In this document: piece by piece, positions 7,183-14,887 of the stretch
Layout: each line of letters opens with the position of its first letter
Numbering within the stretch: the first letter of the stretch is position 1
Translations under genes and position numbers: made by a program
Notes under the pieces: generated by a model
The model's input: the letters and a program-made list of their open reading frames with translations, nothing else
Told to the model about the DNA's origin: nothing
Databases searched by the model: none
Assembly (NCBI RefSeq): GCF_902374955.1
Contig: NZ_CABKRX010000094.1
Location: 372,001 to 436,000 of the forward strand
Direction: 5' to 3'
Length of the DNA: 64,000 bases
Source: Bacillus massilioanorexius
Lineage (GTDB): Bacteria; Bacillota; Bacilli; Bacillales; DSM-1321

Positions 7183-8658
7183 TTGAGTTTATTTAACGTA
7201 GGCGATTATTTTCCGCCTGAGGAACATCGTGAACGCGTTGAGAGATACAGAAAGAATAAACTTATCGCAATGGGGAAACATTGGACGGTTTTTCCTACAG
7301 ATAATTTATCGGATCCACATAAAAAGATTGTATTAATAGCTTCGAACTTGCCCGGTATTATATGCAAAAAATCTGCGGACTTCTTATTTGGTGAGACACC
7401 CGTTTATAGCGCAGGTAAAGACGACGCTTCAACTGAACAAAAAGCGATAGAAAGACTAGTCGAAGAGAATGATTTACACATTACGAATTACGAATCGTCA
7501 TTTTCAAACGCTTATAGGGGCGATTCTTTCTTTAAAATTCGGTGGGGGCAGAAATTCGGAGGATTAGAGCCTGAAGAAGTTGATCCGTACCGTGTTTTTA
7601 TTGAGTCGCAAAAAGCAGAGTATGTTTTCCCGGAAACTTTACCGGGCGATAGTACTACAATTTATGCGTATCACATTGCTGTGCCGGTGGTTGTTGAAGG
7701 TACCGGCGATGAGAAATGGGTGTTAAATGTAGAATCGCATTATCCAGGACGCATTGAGTATTCAAGTTACGAGATAGAGCCGTTTCATCATTCATCATTT
7801 GAGAATGCAGTAACTGATTGGAAGATTATTAGAAAATTACAGACTGAGAAAGAAACAGTACTTACGGGAATAAACGAGCCATTAATTGTCCACGTTCCAA
7901 ACTTTTCTACAGACGATGATTGGCAAGGAATTGATGATATTAGCGAGAATGAAACAATTTTCGCTGAGATAGATAACCGTTTAGCAAAAATAGCTGAGAT
8001 TCTTGATAAACATAGTGACCCAGCGATGGCTGTACCTCAAGGCTCATTAATAGAGGACGAACGAGGCGAACCGATATTCCACGTTGGACGTGACAAGATA
8101 TTTGAAGTAGAAAGTAAAAATGAAGTTATTCCTCAATACATTACATGGAACGGTCAGCTAGACGCGGCTTTCCGTGAATTAGACGTATTGCTCGATCATC
8201 TACTTATCGTGTCTGAGTTACCGCCAGTAGCTCTAGGTAAAACCGATAGTGGTACGTCCGGCTCATCAGGATTTGCTATTAAGTGGCGTATGAACTCGCT
8301 ATTAGCAAAGATTAATAGAAAGCGTCAGTATTACGACAAAGCATTGAAATACGTATTAACCATTGCGCAAAAGTTAGAGCATGTGAATGCTGAAACAAAG
8401 CCTAACTATGAAGTAACAATTCCGAAAATCAAGTTCCAAGATGGTTTACCTAATGACGAGTTAGAAACTGCTAACATCACGTCTATTAGAACGGGCGGAA
8501 AGGCTACTCAATCACAGTTAAGCGCAATAATGGAAGTTCACGGCTATACAGAAGAGCAGGCGCGCATTGAATTGGCTCGTATTGAAGCAGAAGAAAAGGC
8601 GCAAGGATTCGTTGATTCTAACGTATTTAATACAGAAAACGGTGGCGATGATGAATGA
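7183..8658 (+). CDS. Portal protein (SPP1 gp6-like)
   Basis: This 491-residue protein starts with TTG at 7183, eight bases after GGAGG. The N terminus (NLPGIICKKSADFLFGETP, about 54-72) and a central region with SELPPVALGKTDSGTSGSSG are characteristic of Gp6-type portals, which form the dodecameric DNA channel at one capsid vertex. The acidic C terminus is typical. The gene follows the terminase and overlaps the next gene by ATGA, indicating translational coupling with the minor head protein. No truncation or frameshift is seen. Confidence 0.93.
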   Translation: MSLFNVGDYFPPEEHRERVERYRKNKLIAMGKHWTVFPTDNLSDPHKKIVLIASNLPGIICKKSADFLFGETPVYSAGKDDASTEQKAIERLVEENDLHITNYESSFSNAYRGDSFFKIRWGQKFGGLEPEEVDPYRVFIESQKAEYVFPETLPGDSTTIYAYHIAVPVVVEGTGDEKWVLNVESHYPGRIEYSSYEIEPFHHSSFENAVTDWKIIRKLQTEKETVLTGINEPLIVHVPNFSTDDDWQGIDDISENETIFAEIDNRLAKIAEILDKHSDPAMAVPQGSLIEDERGEPIFHVGRDKIFEVESKNEVIPQYITWNGQLDAAFRELDVLLDHLLIVSELPPVALGKTDSGTSGSSGFAIKWRMNSLLAKINRKRQYYDKALKYVLTIAQKLEHVNAETKPNYEVTIPKIKFQDGLPNDELETANITSIRTGGKATQSQLSAIMEVHGYTEEQARIELARIEAEEKAQGFVDSNVFNTENGGDDE

Positions 8659-9488
8659 CGCAGCCACCTACACCAAACTATGACTATGACGTTGCTCAGC
8701 TTGTGAAATTGTACGAAAAAGCTATCGATAAAATAATGCGTGAACTAGAACGAGTTGACCTAGATAATTTCACACGCGCAAATCAATTAGCAACCTTAAA
8801 ATCTATCGCTGAAATTCTAGAAGGTTTAGACTCTACCGCAAGTGTTTGGGCTTCCGAATGTATAGAAAAAGCCGTAAAGGACGGAATTATCAGCACCATT
8901 ATTTCATTAGGTGTCGTTAAAACTGTCGCAGAAGCGGAGGACATCTTTAAGTTTAACCGCATTAATAAGGAGTTCGTGAAGGCAGCCGTTGCCGACACGC
9001 AGGCAGATTTATTAGCAGTTACACAAAACGTGGACAAGAAAGTCCGAGCCACAGTACGTAAAGTTAGCGCAGAGGTTTTACGTTCGAATTTAACGCAAGG
9101 CATAAACGGTACTCAGACGTTAAAGCGCGATATTACGGCGGAGTTAAGAAAACAACTAGGCGACTCACTGAATAGCGCAATTATTGACGCAGCGGGCAGA
9201 AGATGGCGACCTTCGAAATACGTAGAAGTATTAGTCAGAACGAAAATGATGGAAGCACATCGAGAATCGACTATTAACGAAGGAGTTTCACGCGGTGCAC
9301 TTTACGGAGTTGTATCGAAACATGGCGCGAAGGATGCTTGCGGTAAATGGGAAGGTAAAGTATTGAAACTAACGCCCGACGCACCTGGCGACTATACGTA
9401 TGTAGGCGACATACCACGCAATGAGTTATGGCACCCTTGTTGTAAACACCAACTTACAGCCGTGCGAAAGCCGGAAAGGTACGTGTAA
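8655..9488 (+). CDS. Minor capsid/head morphogenesis protein
   Basis: The 277-residue protein starts inside the portal stop (ATGA overlap). The C-terminal part (ACGKWEGKVLKLTPDAPGDY, a basic tail, and WHPCCKHQLTAV) matches phage minor capsid protein 2 or SPP1 gp7-like head morphogenesis proteins, with cysteines and histidines that could bind metal. The N-terminal two thirds are helical. Such proteins bind the portal and enter the capsid in few copies, assisting DNA ejection. A 76-bp gap without a gene separates it from the scaffold gene. The assignment rests on order and the C-terminal motif. Confidence 0.85.
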   Translation: MTQPPTPNYDYDVAQLVKLYEKAIDKIMRELERVDLDNFTRANQLATLKSIAEILEGLDSTASVWASECIEKAVKDGIISTIISLGVVKTVAEAEDIFKFNRINKEFVKAAVADTQADLLAVTQNVDKKVRATVRKVSAEVLRSNLTQGINGTQTLKRDITAELRKQLGDSLNSAIIDAAGRRWRPSKYVEVLVRTKMMEAHRESTINEGVSRGALYGVVSKHGAKDACGKWEGKVLKLTPDAPGDYTYVGDIPRNELWHPCCKHQLTAVRKPERYV

Positions 9489-9564
9489 TCATTCGACCTG
9501 GCGAACGTCAATAAAAGTCGCAAAATTCGAGGCGTAGCTCGTAAAACACGAAGGAGGAACAATA

Positions 9565-10173
9565 GTGAATAAAAACAATCTATTAAAATTAAATTTACAA
9601 TATTTTGCCGAAGGTGATGGCGCTGATAATTCGTCAGACGTGACGGAAAACACGGATAACGCGGCGCAAGGTGATAACGAGAACACACAATCGGAACATA
9701 TGATTCCGAAAAGTAGATTCGACGAGATTAACACGCGATATAAAGAAGTGCAAGCGAAACTCGATGAATTTACGCAAGCTCAAAAGGCGGCAGAAACAAA
9801 AGCGCAAGAAGAAGCGGGTGAGTTTAAGGGGTTATATGAAACAATGAAACTAACTCATGATTCACTCGAATTACGCAATAAGGAGCTTGAGGCTGTTGTT
9901 GGTGATATGTTGTCAACGAAATTAGCGGGTATTCCGAAAGAACTTCATGAATTAATCCCTGACAATCTTTCAACTGAAGGTAAACTGAGTTGGATTACGA
10001 AAGCTGAAACAAAAGGATTATTTGGGAAGAAAGAACAAAAGCCCGTCGGTTCGCAGACTAATGGAAATCCAACTATAGGTATTACAAAAGAACAATTCCA
10101 AGCTATGACTTACCGAGAAAGAGATGAAATATTTAGAACTAACCTCGAACTATATAAAAGATTAAGCAAATAG
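9565..10173 (+). CDS. Capsid scaffolding protein
   Basis: GTG at 9565 follows AGGAGG by seven bases. The 202-residue product begins with LKLNLQYFAE, the conserved opening of Gram-positive phage scaffolds (GP20/DUF4355-like), followed by a long acidic and glutamine-rich region with a predicted coiled coil (about 45-115). The C terminus is charged and would contact capsid protein. It sits just before the major capsid gene, as expected. A terminator hairpin overlaps its stop codon. Confidence 0.88.
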   Translation: MNKNNLLKLNLQYFAEGDGADNSSDVTENTDNAAQGDNENTQSEHMIPKSRFDEINTRYKEVQAKLDEFTQAQKAAETKAQEEAGEFKGLYETMKLTHDSLELRNKELEAVVGDMLSTKLAGIPKELHELIPDNLSTEGKLSWITKAETKGLFGKKEQKPVGSQTNGNPTIGITKEQFQAMTYRERDEIFRTNLELYKRLSK

Positions 10174-10196
10174 GTATTGTCCTACTTGCTTTTTTT
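10164..10196 (+). terminator. Hairpin terminator overlapping the scaffold stop codon
   Basis: AAGCAAATAGG at 10164-10174 pairs with CCTACTTGCTT at 10181-10191 (one mismatch) around a 6-base loop and is followed by six T residues. It lies between scaffold and major capsid genes, inside what should be one late transcript, so it may be partly read through, stabilise a processed 3' end, or uncouple capsid expression. Confidence 0.7.
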
Positions 10197-10235
10197 AATT
10201 TCTAAAACTATTAAAAACAAGGAGTGTTTATATTT

Positions 10236-11048
10236 ATGGCACAAACAAAATTAGCGAACTTAGTAAACCCACAAGTAATGGCGGACATGATTTCTGCTGG
10301 ATTACCAAGCAAGATTAAATTCTCACCTATCGCGCGTATCGATACTACTTTATCAGGTCAAGCGGGTGACACAATCACAATCCCTAAATATGCATACATT
10401 GGAGACGCTGAAGATTTAACAGAAGGTGTTGCTATGGGCACTGTTGTTCTATCTACTTCTACACAAACAGCTACAATCAAACAAGCTGGTAAAGCTGTTG
10501 AGGTTACAGATAAAGCGGCTTTAGCAGGGTATGGCGATCCTATCGGAGAAGCAAAACGTCAATTAGAAGATTCAATCGCGTCAAAAGTAGATGCGGATTG
10601 TGTAACAGCTTTAAAAGCAGCAACATTATCACATGATGCTTCAAGCGCTGTAATTTCGTATAACTCAATTGTCGACGCAGTTGATAAGTTTGAAGAAGAG
10701 GACGATGAGCAAAAAATCCTATTTATTCACCCACTACAAAAAGGCACACTTCGCAAAGATCCTAACTTTATCGATAATGTACCGAATGCGTATATGACGG
10801 GCGTTGTTGGTGAAATCGCTGGATGTCAGGTATTTGCTTCTAAAAAAGTACCTAAAGAGGATGTAGGAGGAACTTACACAAACTTTATTGTTAAACCTGG
10901 TGCTCTAGCAATCTATCTTAAACGTGATGTTGAGGTAGAATCTGACCGAGATATTCTAGCTAAATCAACTGTAATCTCAGCAGATGAGTTTTACGTTGCA
11001 GCGATCGAAGACGATTCAAAAGTAGTTAAATTTACTACTAAAGCCTAA
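10236..11048 (+). CDS. Major capsid protein (N4-gp56 family)
   Basis: ATG at 10236 is chosen (11-12 bases after AAGGAG) rather than GTG at 10224, giving 270 residues starting MAQTKLANLVNPQVMADM, the usual beginning of this family. Later landmarks are GDTITIPKYAYIGDAEDL (about 44-61), and ALAIYLKRDVEVESDRD near residue 225-241. The protein forms the icosahedral shell with the HK97 fold. Codon use looks closer to the host than in neighbouring phage genes, consistent with high expression. It is preceded by a terminator and followed by a tiny basic gene. Confidence 0.93.
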   Translation: MAQTKLANLVNPQVMADMISAGLPSKIKFSPIARIDTTLSGQAGDTITIPKYAYIGDAEDLTEGVAMGTVVLSTSTQTATIKQAGKAVEVTDKAALAGYGDPIGEAKRQLEDSIASKVDADCVTALKAATLSHDASSAVISYNSIVDAVDKFEEEDDEQKILFIHPLQKGTLRKDPNFIDNVPNAYMTGVVGEIAGCQVFASKKVPKEDVGGTYTNFIVKPGALAIYLKRDVEVESDRDILAKSTVISADEFYVAAIEDDSKVVKFTTKA

Positions 11049-11065
11049 TATGTGAGGTGATAAAT

Positions 11066-11176
11066 ATGCTACTTAGACGACACAGAAAGCCTAATGAAAA
11101 AGTAGTTTCAGAGAAAGTTCAGAAAGCGGAGGTAAAGCCGAAAAGGGTGCCGGCTAAGAAAACCTCCACGAAATAA
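11066..11176 (+). CDS. Very small basic protein after the capsid gene (36 aa)
   Basis: ATG at 11066 follows GAGGTGA by five bases. The 36-residue product is mostly Lys and Arg with Val, Glu and Pro (MLLRRHRKP at the start, ending VPAKKTSTK), so its charge is strongly positive and it is probably unstructured. The stop is followed after two bases by the AGGAGG of the next gene. Position and composition could suit a DNA-condensing or capsid-decorating peptide, but nothing in the sequence proves it. Many phages of this kind carry a short gene here. The gene is supported by its ribosome site and tight packing. Confidence 0.6.
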   Translation: MLLRRHRKPNEKVVSEKVQKAEVKPKRVPAKKTSTK

Positions 11177-11188
11177 GGAGGAAATTTT

Positions 11189-11572
11189 ATGGCGGTAACT
11201 ATTTCGGATGCAGACGTATATATTGCGCAAAATGTCATTGATATTGACGATTGGGCGGACGCTGAAGAAGCGAAGAAGCAACGAATTTTAACAGCAGCAA
11301 GCACGACACTTTCACGCAAATATAAAGATTACGAGATACCGGACGCAGCCGTGTACGAGTTTGCGCCGGTGCTCGCTATTGTATTCAGCGATACTTATAA
11401 GATGCAACGTTATGGCGTTAATAGTTTTTCTGTTAAAGGGATTTCGTTCTCATTCGCAGGTGATAGCGCTGAATTAGAACAACTCATTCCGAAAACTGCC
11501 GTCGATTTAATCAGCGAGCTAAACGGAATAGACTTGACGCCTAAACGACGCGTCGGAAGGTCGGTGAGATAA
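11189..11572 (+). CDS. Head-tail connector protein (gp15/gp6-like)
   Basis: The 127-residue protein starts with ATG seven bases after AGGAGG. The sequence is a helical adaptor: VTISDADVYIAQN at the start, DWADAEEAKKQRILTAAST and an SRKYKDYEIPDAAVYEFAP segment, typical of head-tail adaptors that sit under the portal and extend the DNA channel. Its stop overlaps the start of the next gene (TAATGG), indicating coupling. It is called from family pattern and gene order; no catalytic function is expected. Confidence 0.8.
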   Translation: MAVTISDADVYIAQNVIDIDDWADAEEAKKQRILTAASTTLSRKYKDYEIPDAAVYEFAPVLAIVFSDTYKMQRYGVNSFSVKGISFSFAGDSAELEQLIPKTAVDLISELNGIDLTPKRRVGRSVR

Positions 11573-11889
11573 TGGCGCTCTTACCTTTAAAACAAACGAT
11601 AACAATTAAGCGTGAAGGCGAGTTAGACGAGTGGGGCGAAAGTACAGGCAGCAGTACCTCTACGCTAAAATGTCGTGTCGACGAATCGTCTAAAGTCGTT
11701 CAAAATTCTCTCGGCAATGAGGTAGTTGCGGGCATGGAAATAACGCTTAATAAACTCGCTGACATTAAATACGGCGACCAAATCGAATATACAAACGAGC
11801 TCGGCGTCACTATTTTGCGCGAGCCTATTCGTATTGAAGTTGTTCGCATGATTAATGGTAAGCCCGTTTTGACGACGGTTTATGCGTGA
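11572..11889 (+). CDS. Head closure protein (SPP1 gp16-like)
   Basis: A 105-residue mostly beta protein beginning MALLPLKQTITIKREGELD, which overlaps the previous stop codon. The pattern of short strands with a WGE turn near residue 22 and a YTNELGVTI segment is that of Gram-positive head closure or stopper proteins, which seal the DNA channel after packaging and bind the tail. It sits between the adaptor and the HK97 gp10-like protein, the standard order. It is followed by GAGGGGGAC as ribosome site for the next gene. Confidence 0.78.
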   Translation: MALLPLKQTITIKREGELDEWGESTGSSTSTLKCRVDESSKVVQNSLGNEVVAGMEITLNKLADIKYGDQIEYTNELGVTILREPIRIEVVRMINGKPVLTTVYA

Positions 11890-11902
11890 GGGGGACTAAG
11901 CA

Positions 11903-12310
11903 GTGGCGAAATCATTCGAATTAGATATGAGTCGTTTTGAGTCAGCGTTAAGGCAAACGCCAGAAGCTATGTCAAAAGGCGTTAGGCAGGCGATGGACGA
12001 CATTAAAGACGATTGGGTTAAAGAAGCACGCGATTTAGCTCCTTTGAAAAGTAGAAATTTACGCGACCAAATTAGCGGTGATGTAGAAGGCAATGGCTCA
12101 GAAACTAAGGTTATCGTGACAGCTAATGCAAGACAAGGCGGGTTTAACTACGGTTATTATATACATGAGTTAGACGCAGGCGGTAATCAGTTGCGGTTAA
12201 AAGGCGCAGAAAAGAAATTCTTAGATAAGGCGGCGGATAATTCCGAACAAAAGTGGCAGCAATGGTTGGATGAAGAAGTCGAAGAAGCGTTAAAGAAAGC
12301 GGGGTGGTAG
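11903..12310 (+). CDS. HK97 gp10-like tail completion protein
   Basis: GTG at 11903 follows GAGGGGG. The 135-residue protein has the HK97 gp10 pattern: an N-terminal amphipathic helix (FESALRQTPEAMSKGVRQAM), VKEARDLAPLKSRNLRDQI at about 38-56, strand-rich middle with YGYYIHELDAG, and a helical acidic C terminus. These proteins form the neck between head and tail. Only one base separates its stop from the next start, so both are probably translated together. Confidence 0.85.
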   Translation: MAKSFELDMSRFESALRQTPEAMSKGVRQAMDDIKDDWVKEARDLAPLKSRNLRDQISGDVEGNGSETKVIVTANARQGGFNYGYYIHELDAGGNQLRLKGAEKKFLDKAADNSEQKWQQWLDEEVEEALKKAGW

Positions 12311-12311
12311 T

Positions 12312-12758
12312 TTGGCGGATATTAAGAATGAAATTGAAAGCGTGCGTGAATTTCTTCACGCCATTTTTCCCACCGTTTCTTTCAAGCTTCAAAACATACC
12401 TGAGCAATACGCAAAGAACACGCTAACCATAGATTTTGTTACAAGTAAGAGCGCTACTGAAACAAACGCAAGTTATCGACTTGACCACACGATTCAACTC
12501 GTTTATTTCAGCGATAGTTCTCTCGATTGTATAACGAAGATGGCGCAAATAGAACACAAGATAAATGATGAGCAACTAATACAGATTAGAGGAACGAGTC
12601 GGTACTTACGTATCGGCTCTTTTTCATGGTCTAAACCATTCAAGACTGATACAACGGGCGTTTTCGCAGTCATCGGAATGTTAGAAGTCTCGTTACGTGA
12701 AATGCGGACACAAGAAGTTTACGAAAAAATACAAGCCGTTAATACGGATTTGAAATAG
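12312..12758 (+). CDS. Tail terminator protein (XkdJ/DUF6838-like)
   Basis: The gene starts with TTG at 12312, immediately after the previous stop, with GGGGTGG as ribosome site. The 148-residue product (FLHAIFPTVSFKLQNIPEQY near residues 14-33, later LRIGSFSWSKPFKTDTTGVF) has the mixed alpha-beta pattern of myophage tail terminators that cap the tube and sheath. It precedes the sheath gene directly, as XkdJ does in PBSX. No motif beyond the fold-level pattern is available, so the role is inferred from family and order. Confidence 0.75.
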   Translation: MADIKNEIESVREFLHAIFPTVSFKLQNIPEQYAKNTLTIDFVTSKSATETNASYRLDHTIQLVYFSDSSLDCITKMAQIEHKINDEQLIQIRGTSRYLRIGSFSWSKPFKTDTTGVFAVIGMLEVSLREMRTQEVYEKIQAVNTDLK

Positions 12759-12774
12759 GAAGGGTGATGAATGA

Positions 12775-13824
12775 ATGGCGATCAACCAATGGGACCCAAC
12801 TAGCTTACCAGACCGACCGGGTTTATACACGAACTTTACTAGAGCAGCCATTACGCAGATTAGCGGCGGAGCTCGCGGTGTAGTTGCTATTCCGTTGAAA
12901 ACATATACAAGCGGTACAGCAGAAGCTAAAAAGTTTTATACCGTTGAAAAGGAAGGCGAAGCTATAGAGCTTTTCGGCTCAGCTAATATTACATCAATTA
13001 AATTAGCGTTGGCAGGGGGCGCAAAAGAAGTGCTCGTTTATACGTTGCCTAGCACACCGGCGGTAGATGATTATGTGGAAATGCGCGAATCTTTTGAAAC
13101 GCGCCCGTTCAACGTATTTGTCTACGACGGCGAAATTAGTACAACAGAGCAAGATAATACATTAACGTGGGTGACTAGCAATAGAGCTGAGAAAAAACAT
13201 TTCTTATTTGTAACCGGCGGTTCTGCGGCAAATGATGCGGATGTTACAGCGGGTAATGCTCGTTCTACTTCGCTAAAGGACGATTACGTTGTAAATCTTA
13301 TCGTCGGCGGAGAGCGTAATGGGGTTACGTATTCAAGCGGTCAGTATGCGGCATATATCGCAGGATTAATCGCAGCAACTCCTATTAATAAGTCCGTTAC
13401 TTACACGTCGGTACAACTCGACGATGTGAATAAAAGACTTAGAAATAGTGAAGTTACTTCGGCGCTAAAAGCCGGATCATTAGTGCTTGTGAATGATGGC
13501 GAGAAAGTAATCATCGAGCAAGGATTGACAACATCGGGCGATAAGATTCGAAAAGTTCGCGCAAGACAAGCGGTTGCTACGGATATTGAAAAAACAGCAC
13601 GCACACACTACATCGGCAAAATTGACAACAGTGAAGACGGACGAATTGCTCTAATGAGCGCAATCAAAGTGTACTTAGAGACACTCGAAGATAACAACGT
13701 GCTTACAGACATATTTGTTGCGCTCGATTCTGAAAATGCATCGACTGGCGATAAAGTATTTCTATCGATTGCGTATACCGAGATTGATAGTATGGAACGT
13801 ATTTTCTTAACAATTTATGTTTAA
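12775..13824 (+). CDS. Tail sheath protein (XkdK-like)
   Basis: ATG at 12775 follows AAGGGTGATGA; a second ATG four bases earlier opens another frame. The 349-residue protein begins with RPGLYTNFTRAAITQISGG, a hallmark of contractile sheath proteins, and its C terminus (DSMERIFLTIYV) donates the strand that links adjacent sheath subunits. It is shorter than the PBSX sheath of over 460 residues, implying a minimal core without outer domains. Its presence establishes a contractile (myovirus-type) tail. The tube gene follows after 18 bp. Confidence 0.93.
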   Translation: MAINQWDPTSLPDRPGLYTNFTRAAITQISGGARGVVAIPLKTYTSGTAEAKKFYTVEKEGEAIELFGSANITSIKLALAGGAKEVLVYTLPSTPAVDDYVEMRESFETRPFNVFVYDGEISTTEQDNTLTWVTSNRAEKKHFLFVTGGSAANDADVTAGNARSTSLKDDYVVNLIVGGERNGVTYSSGQYAAYIAGLIAATPINKSVTYTSVQLDDVNKRLRNSEVTSALKAGSLVLVNDGEKVIIEQGLTTSGDKIRKVRARQAVATDIEKTARTHYIGKIDNSEDGRIALMSAIKVYLETLEDNNVLTDIFVALDSENASTGDKVFLSIAYTEIDSMERIFLTIYV

Positions 13825-13842
13825 TAGGACGGTGAAATAAAG

Positions 13843-14280
13843 ATGGCATTAGATGCAACTCGCGTTATTAATGGAACGTATGGGACAGTGTGGCATGAAG
13901 GAAATTGGATTATGAATGTTAAGTCAGCAGAGGCGATAGTCGAGATTAATAAAGAAGAAATACAACGCTCAGGCACACGTTGGGTAGGACATAAGGTTAC
14001 TAGTCTAACCGGAACGGGTTCAATTTCGATGTATAAAGTTACTTCGGAATTTGTTCAGTTAATCGGCTCAATCGCTGACGATGACGGCAAGCCATATGTA
14101 ACAGAGTTAATATTTAAACTCGCAGACCCCGAGTCGTTCGGAGCAGAGCGCATTCGTTTGAAGGGCGTACAATTTGATCAGATTCCGTTAGGGAAGTTCG
14201 AAATCAACTCTATTGTTGAAGACGAGCTTCCTTTTACATTTAGCGGATATGAATTACTAGACAAGATTGAACGAGCTTAA
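13843..14280 (+). CDS. Tail tube protein (XkdM-like)
   Basis: This 145-residue beta-rich protein includes VINGTYGTVWHEGNWIMNVK near the start and RSGTRWVGHKVTSLTGTGSI at about 42-61, which matches XkdM/DUF2001 tube proteins. Hexameric rings stack to form the inner tail tube. It directly follows the sheath gene and is followed by a weak hairpin. Length and order are normal for the family. Confidence 0.92.
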   Translation: MALDATRVINGTYGTVWHEGNWIMNVKSAEAIVEINKEEIQRSGTRWVGHKVTSLTGTGSISMYKVTSEFVQLIGSIADDDGKPYVTELIFKLADPESFGAERIRLKGVQFDQIPLGKFEINSIVEDELPFTFSGYELLDKIERA

Positions 14281-14285
14281 TAATA

Positions 14286-14312
14286 GCGGGCGCCTTCGGG
14301 TTGCTCGCTTTT
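14286..14312 (+). terminator. Weak hairpin after the tube gene
   Basis: GCGGGC at 14286-14291 can pair with GCTCGC (one G-U pair) followed by four T residues. The short T run suggests partial termination or transcript stabilisation after the highly expressed sheath and tube genes. Confidence 0.45.
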
Positions 14313-14345
14313 AAATTTGAAAATTAACCGAGAGGATGATTATAG

Positions 14346-14711
14346 ATGGACGCATTACAAGCCTTTTTAACAGCAGAAATATCAGTTACGAAAGAGGTTC
14401 CAATTGATCGTTTAGGCGTTTCATTAGTTATTAAAGCGCTAGACGGTGAAGAGATTGAGCAGTTATCGAAACAAGCATCATTCGGTAACACGCTGGATGA
14501 GCATAAATTTAGCGCAATGGCTATCGCTAAAGCTTGCGAAAATCTTGATTTCAACAATCCGGAACTATTGAAAAAGCACGGAGTATCTACGGTTGAGGAT
14601 TGCGTAAACAAAGCGTTGCTTGCCGGCGAGATAGCGCAATTACAAAAGACAATCATGGATATTAGCGGATTTAAAGACATTAACAAGCAAGTTCTAGAAG
14701 CAAAAAACTAA
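14346..14711 (+). CDS. Tail assembly chaperone, short form (XkdN-like)
   Basis: The 121-residue protein begins MDALQAFLTAEISVTKEVPI and matches the XkdN-like chaperones that coat the tape measure before tube assembly. ATG is preceded by GAGAGGATG. The stop TAA comes directly after the slippery heptamer A-AAA-AAC (14702-14708), so a fraction of ribosomes should shift by -1 and make a longer product. The location between tube and tape measure is exactly that of lambda gpG/gpGT analogues. Confidence 0.9.
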   Translation: MDALQAFLTAEISVTKEVPIDRLGVSLVIKALDGEEIEQLSKQASFGNTLDEHKFSAMAIAKACENLDFNNPELLKKHGVSTVEDCVNKALLAGEIAQLQKTIMDISGFKDINKQVLEAKN

Positions 14712-14881
14712 TTAAGGCGGGCGGTGAAGCTTCGATATTACACGCAATATTTCAGCGCCACCACATACCGCCAGATGAGATATATCAAAAAGAACTACGA
14801 CACCGTGCTTTTATGTACGCGTCAATGGAGTACCAAATGGAACTCGAAGAGAAAGAACGTAAAAAGCAAGAGAGGAGGTAG
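14346..14881 (+). CDS. Tail assembly chaperone, -1 frameshift product
   Basis: Slippage at A-AAA-AAC (14702-14708) lets translation continue in the -1 frame from 14708 to TAG at 14879-14881, adding about 57 residues for a total near 178. The extension reads KLIKAGGEASILHAIFQRHH and ends in a charged helix rich in Glu, Arg and Lys. This second part has no start codon or ribosome site of its own near its beginning, which favours frameshifting over a separate gene. The extension is the counterpart of the T part of lambda gpGT, which binds the tape measure. Confidence 0.85.
14702..14708 (+). promoter_or_regulatory. Programmed -1 ribosomal frameshift site A-AAA-AAC
   Basis: The heptamer is in the correct phase: the zero frame reads GCA AAA AAC TAA. 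Both tRNAs can re-pair after slipping by one base, and the zero-frame stop follows at once. Confidence 0.88.
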
Positions 14882-14887
14882 GTGTGA

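Noticed and set aside
14712..14881. Independent small gene after the tail chaperone
   Set aside because: No start codon with ribosome site near its beginning; the slippery heptamer explains it as a frameshift extension.
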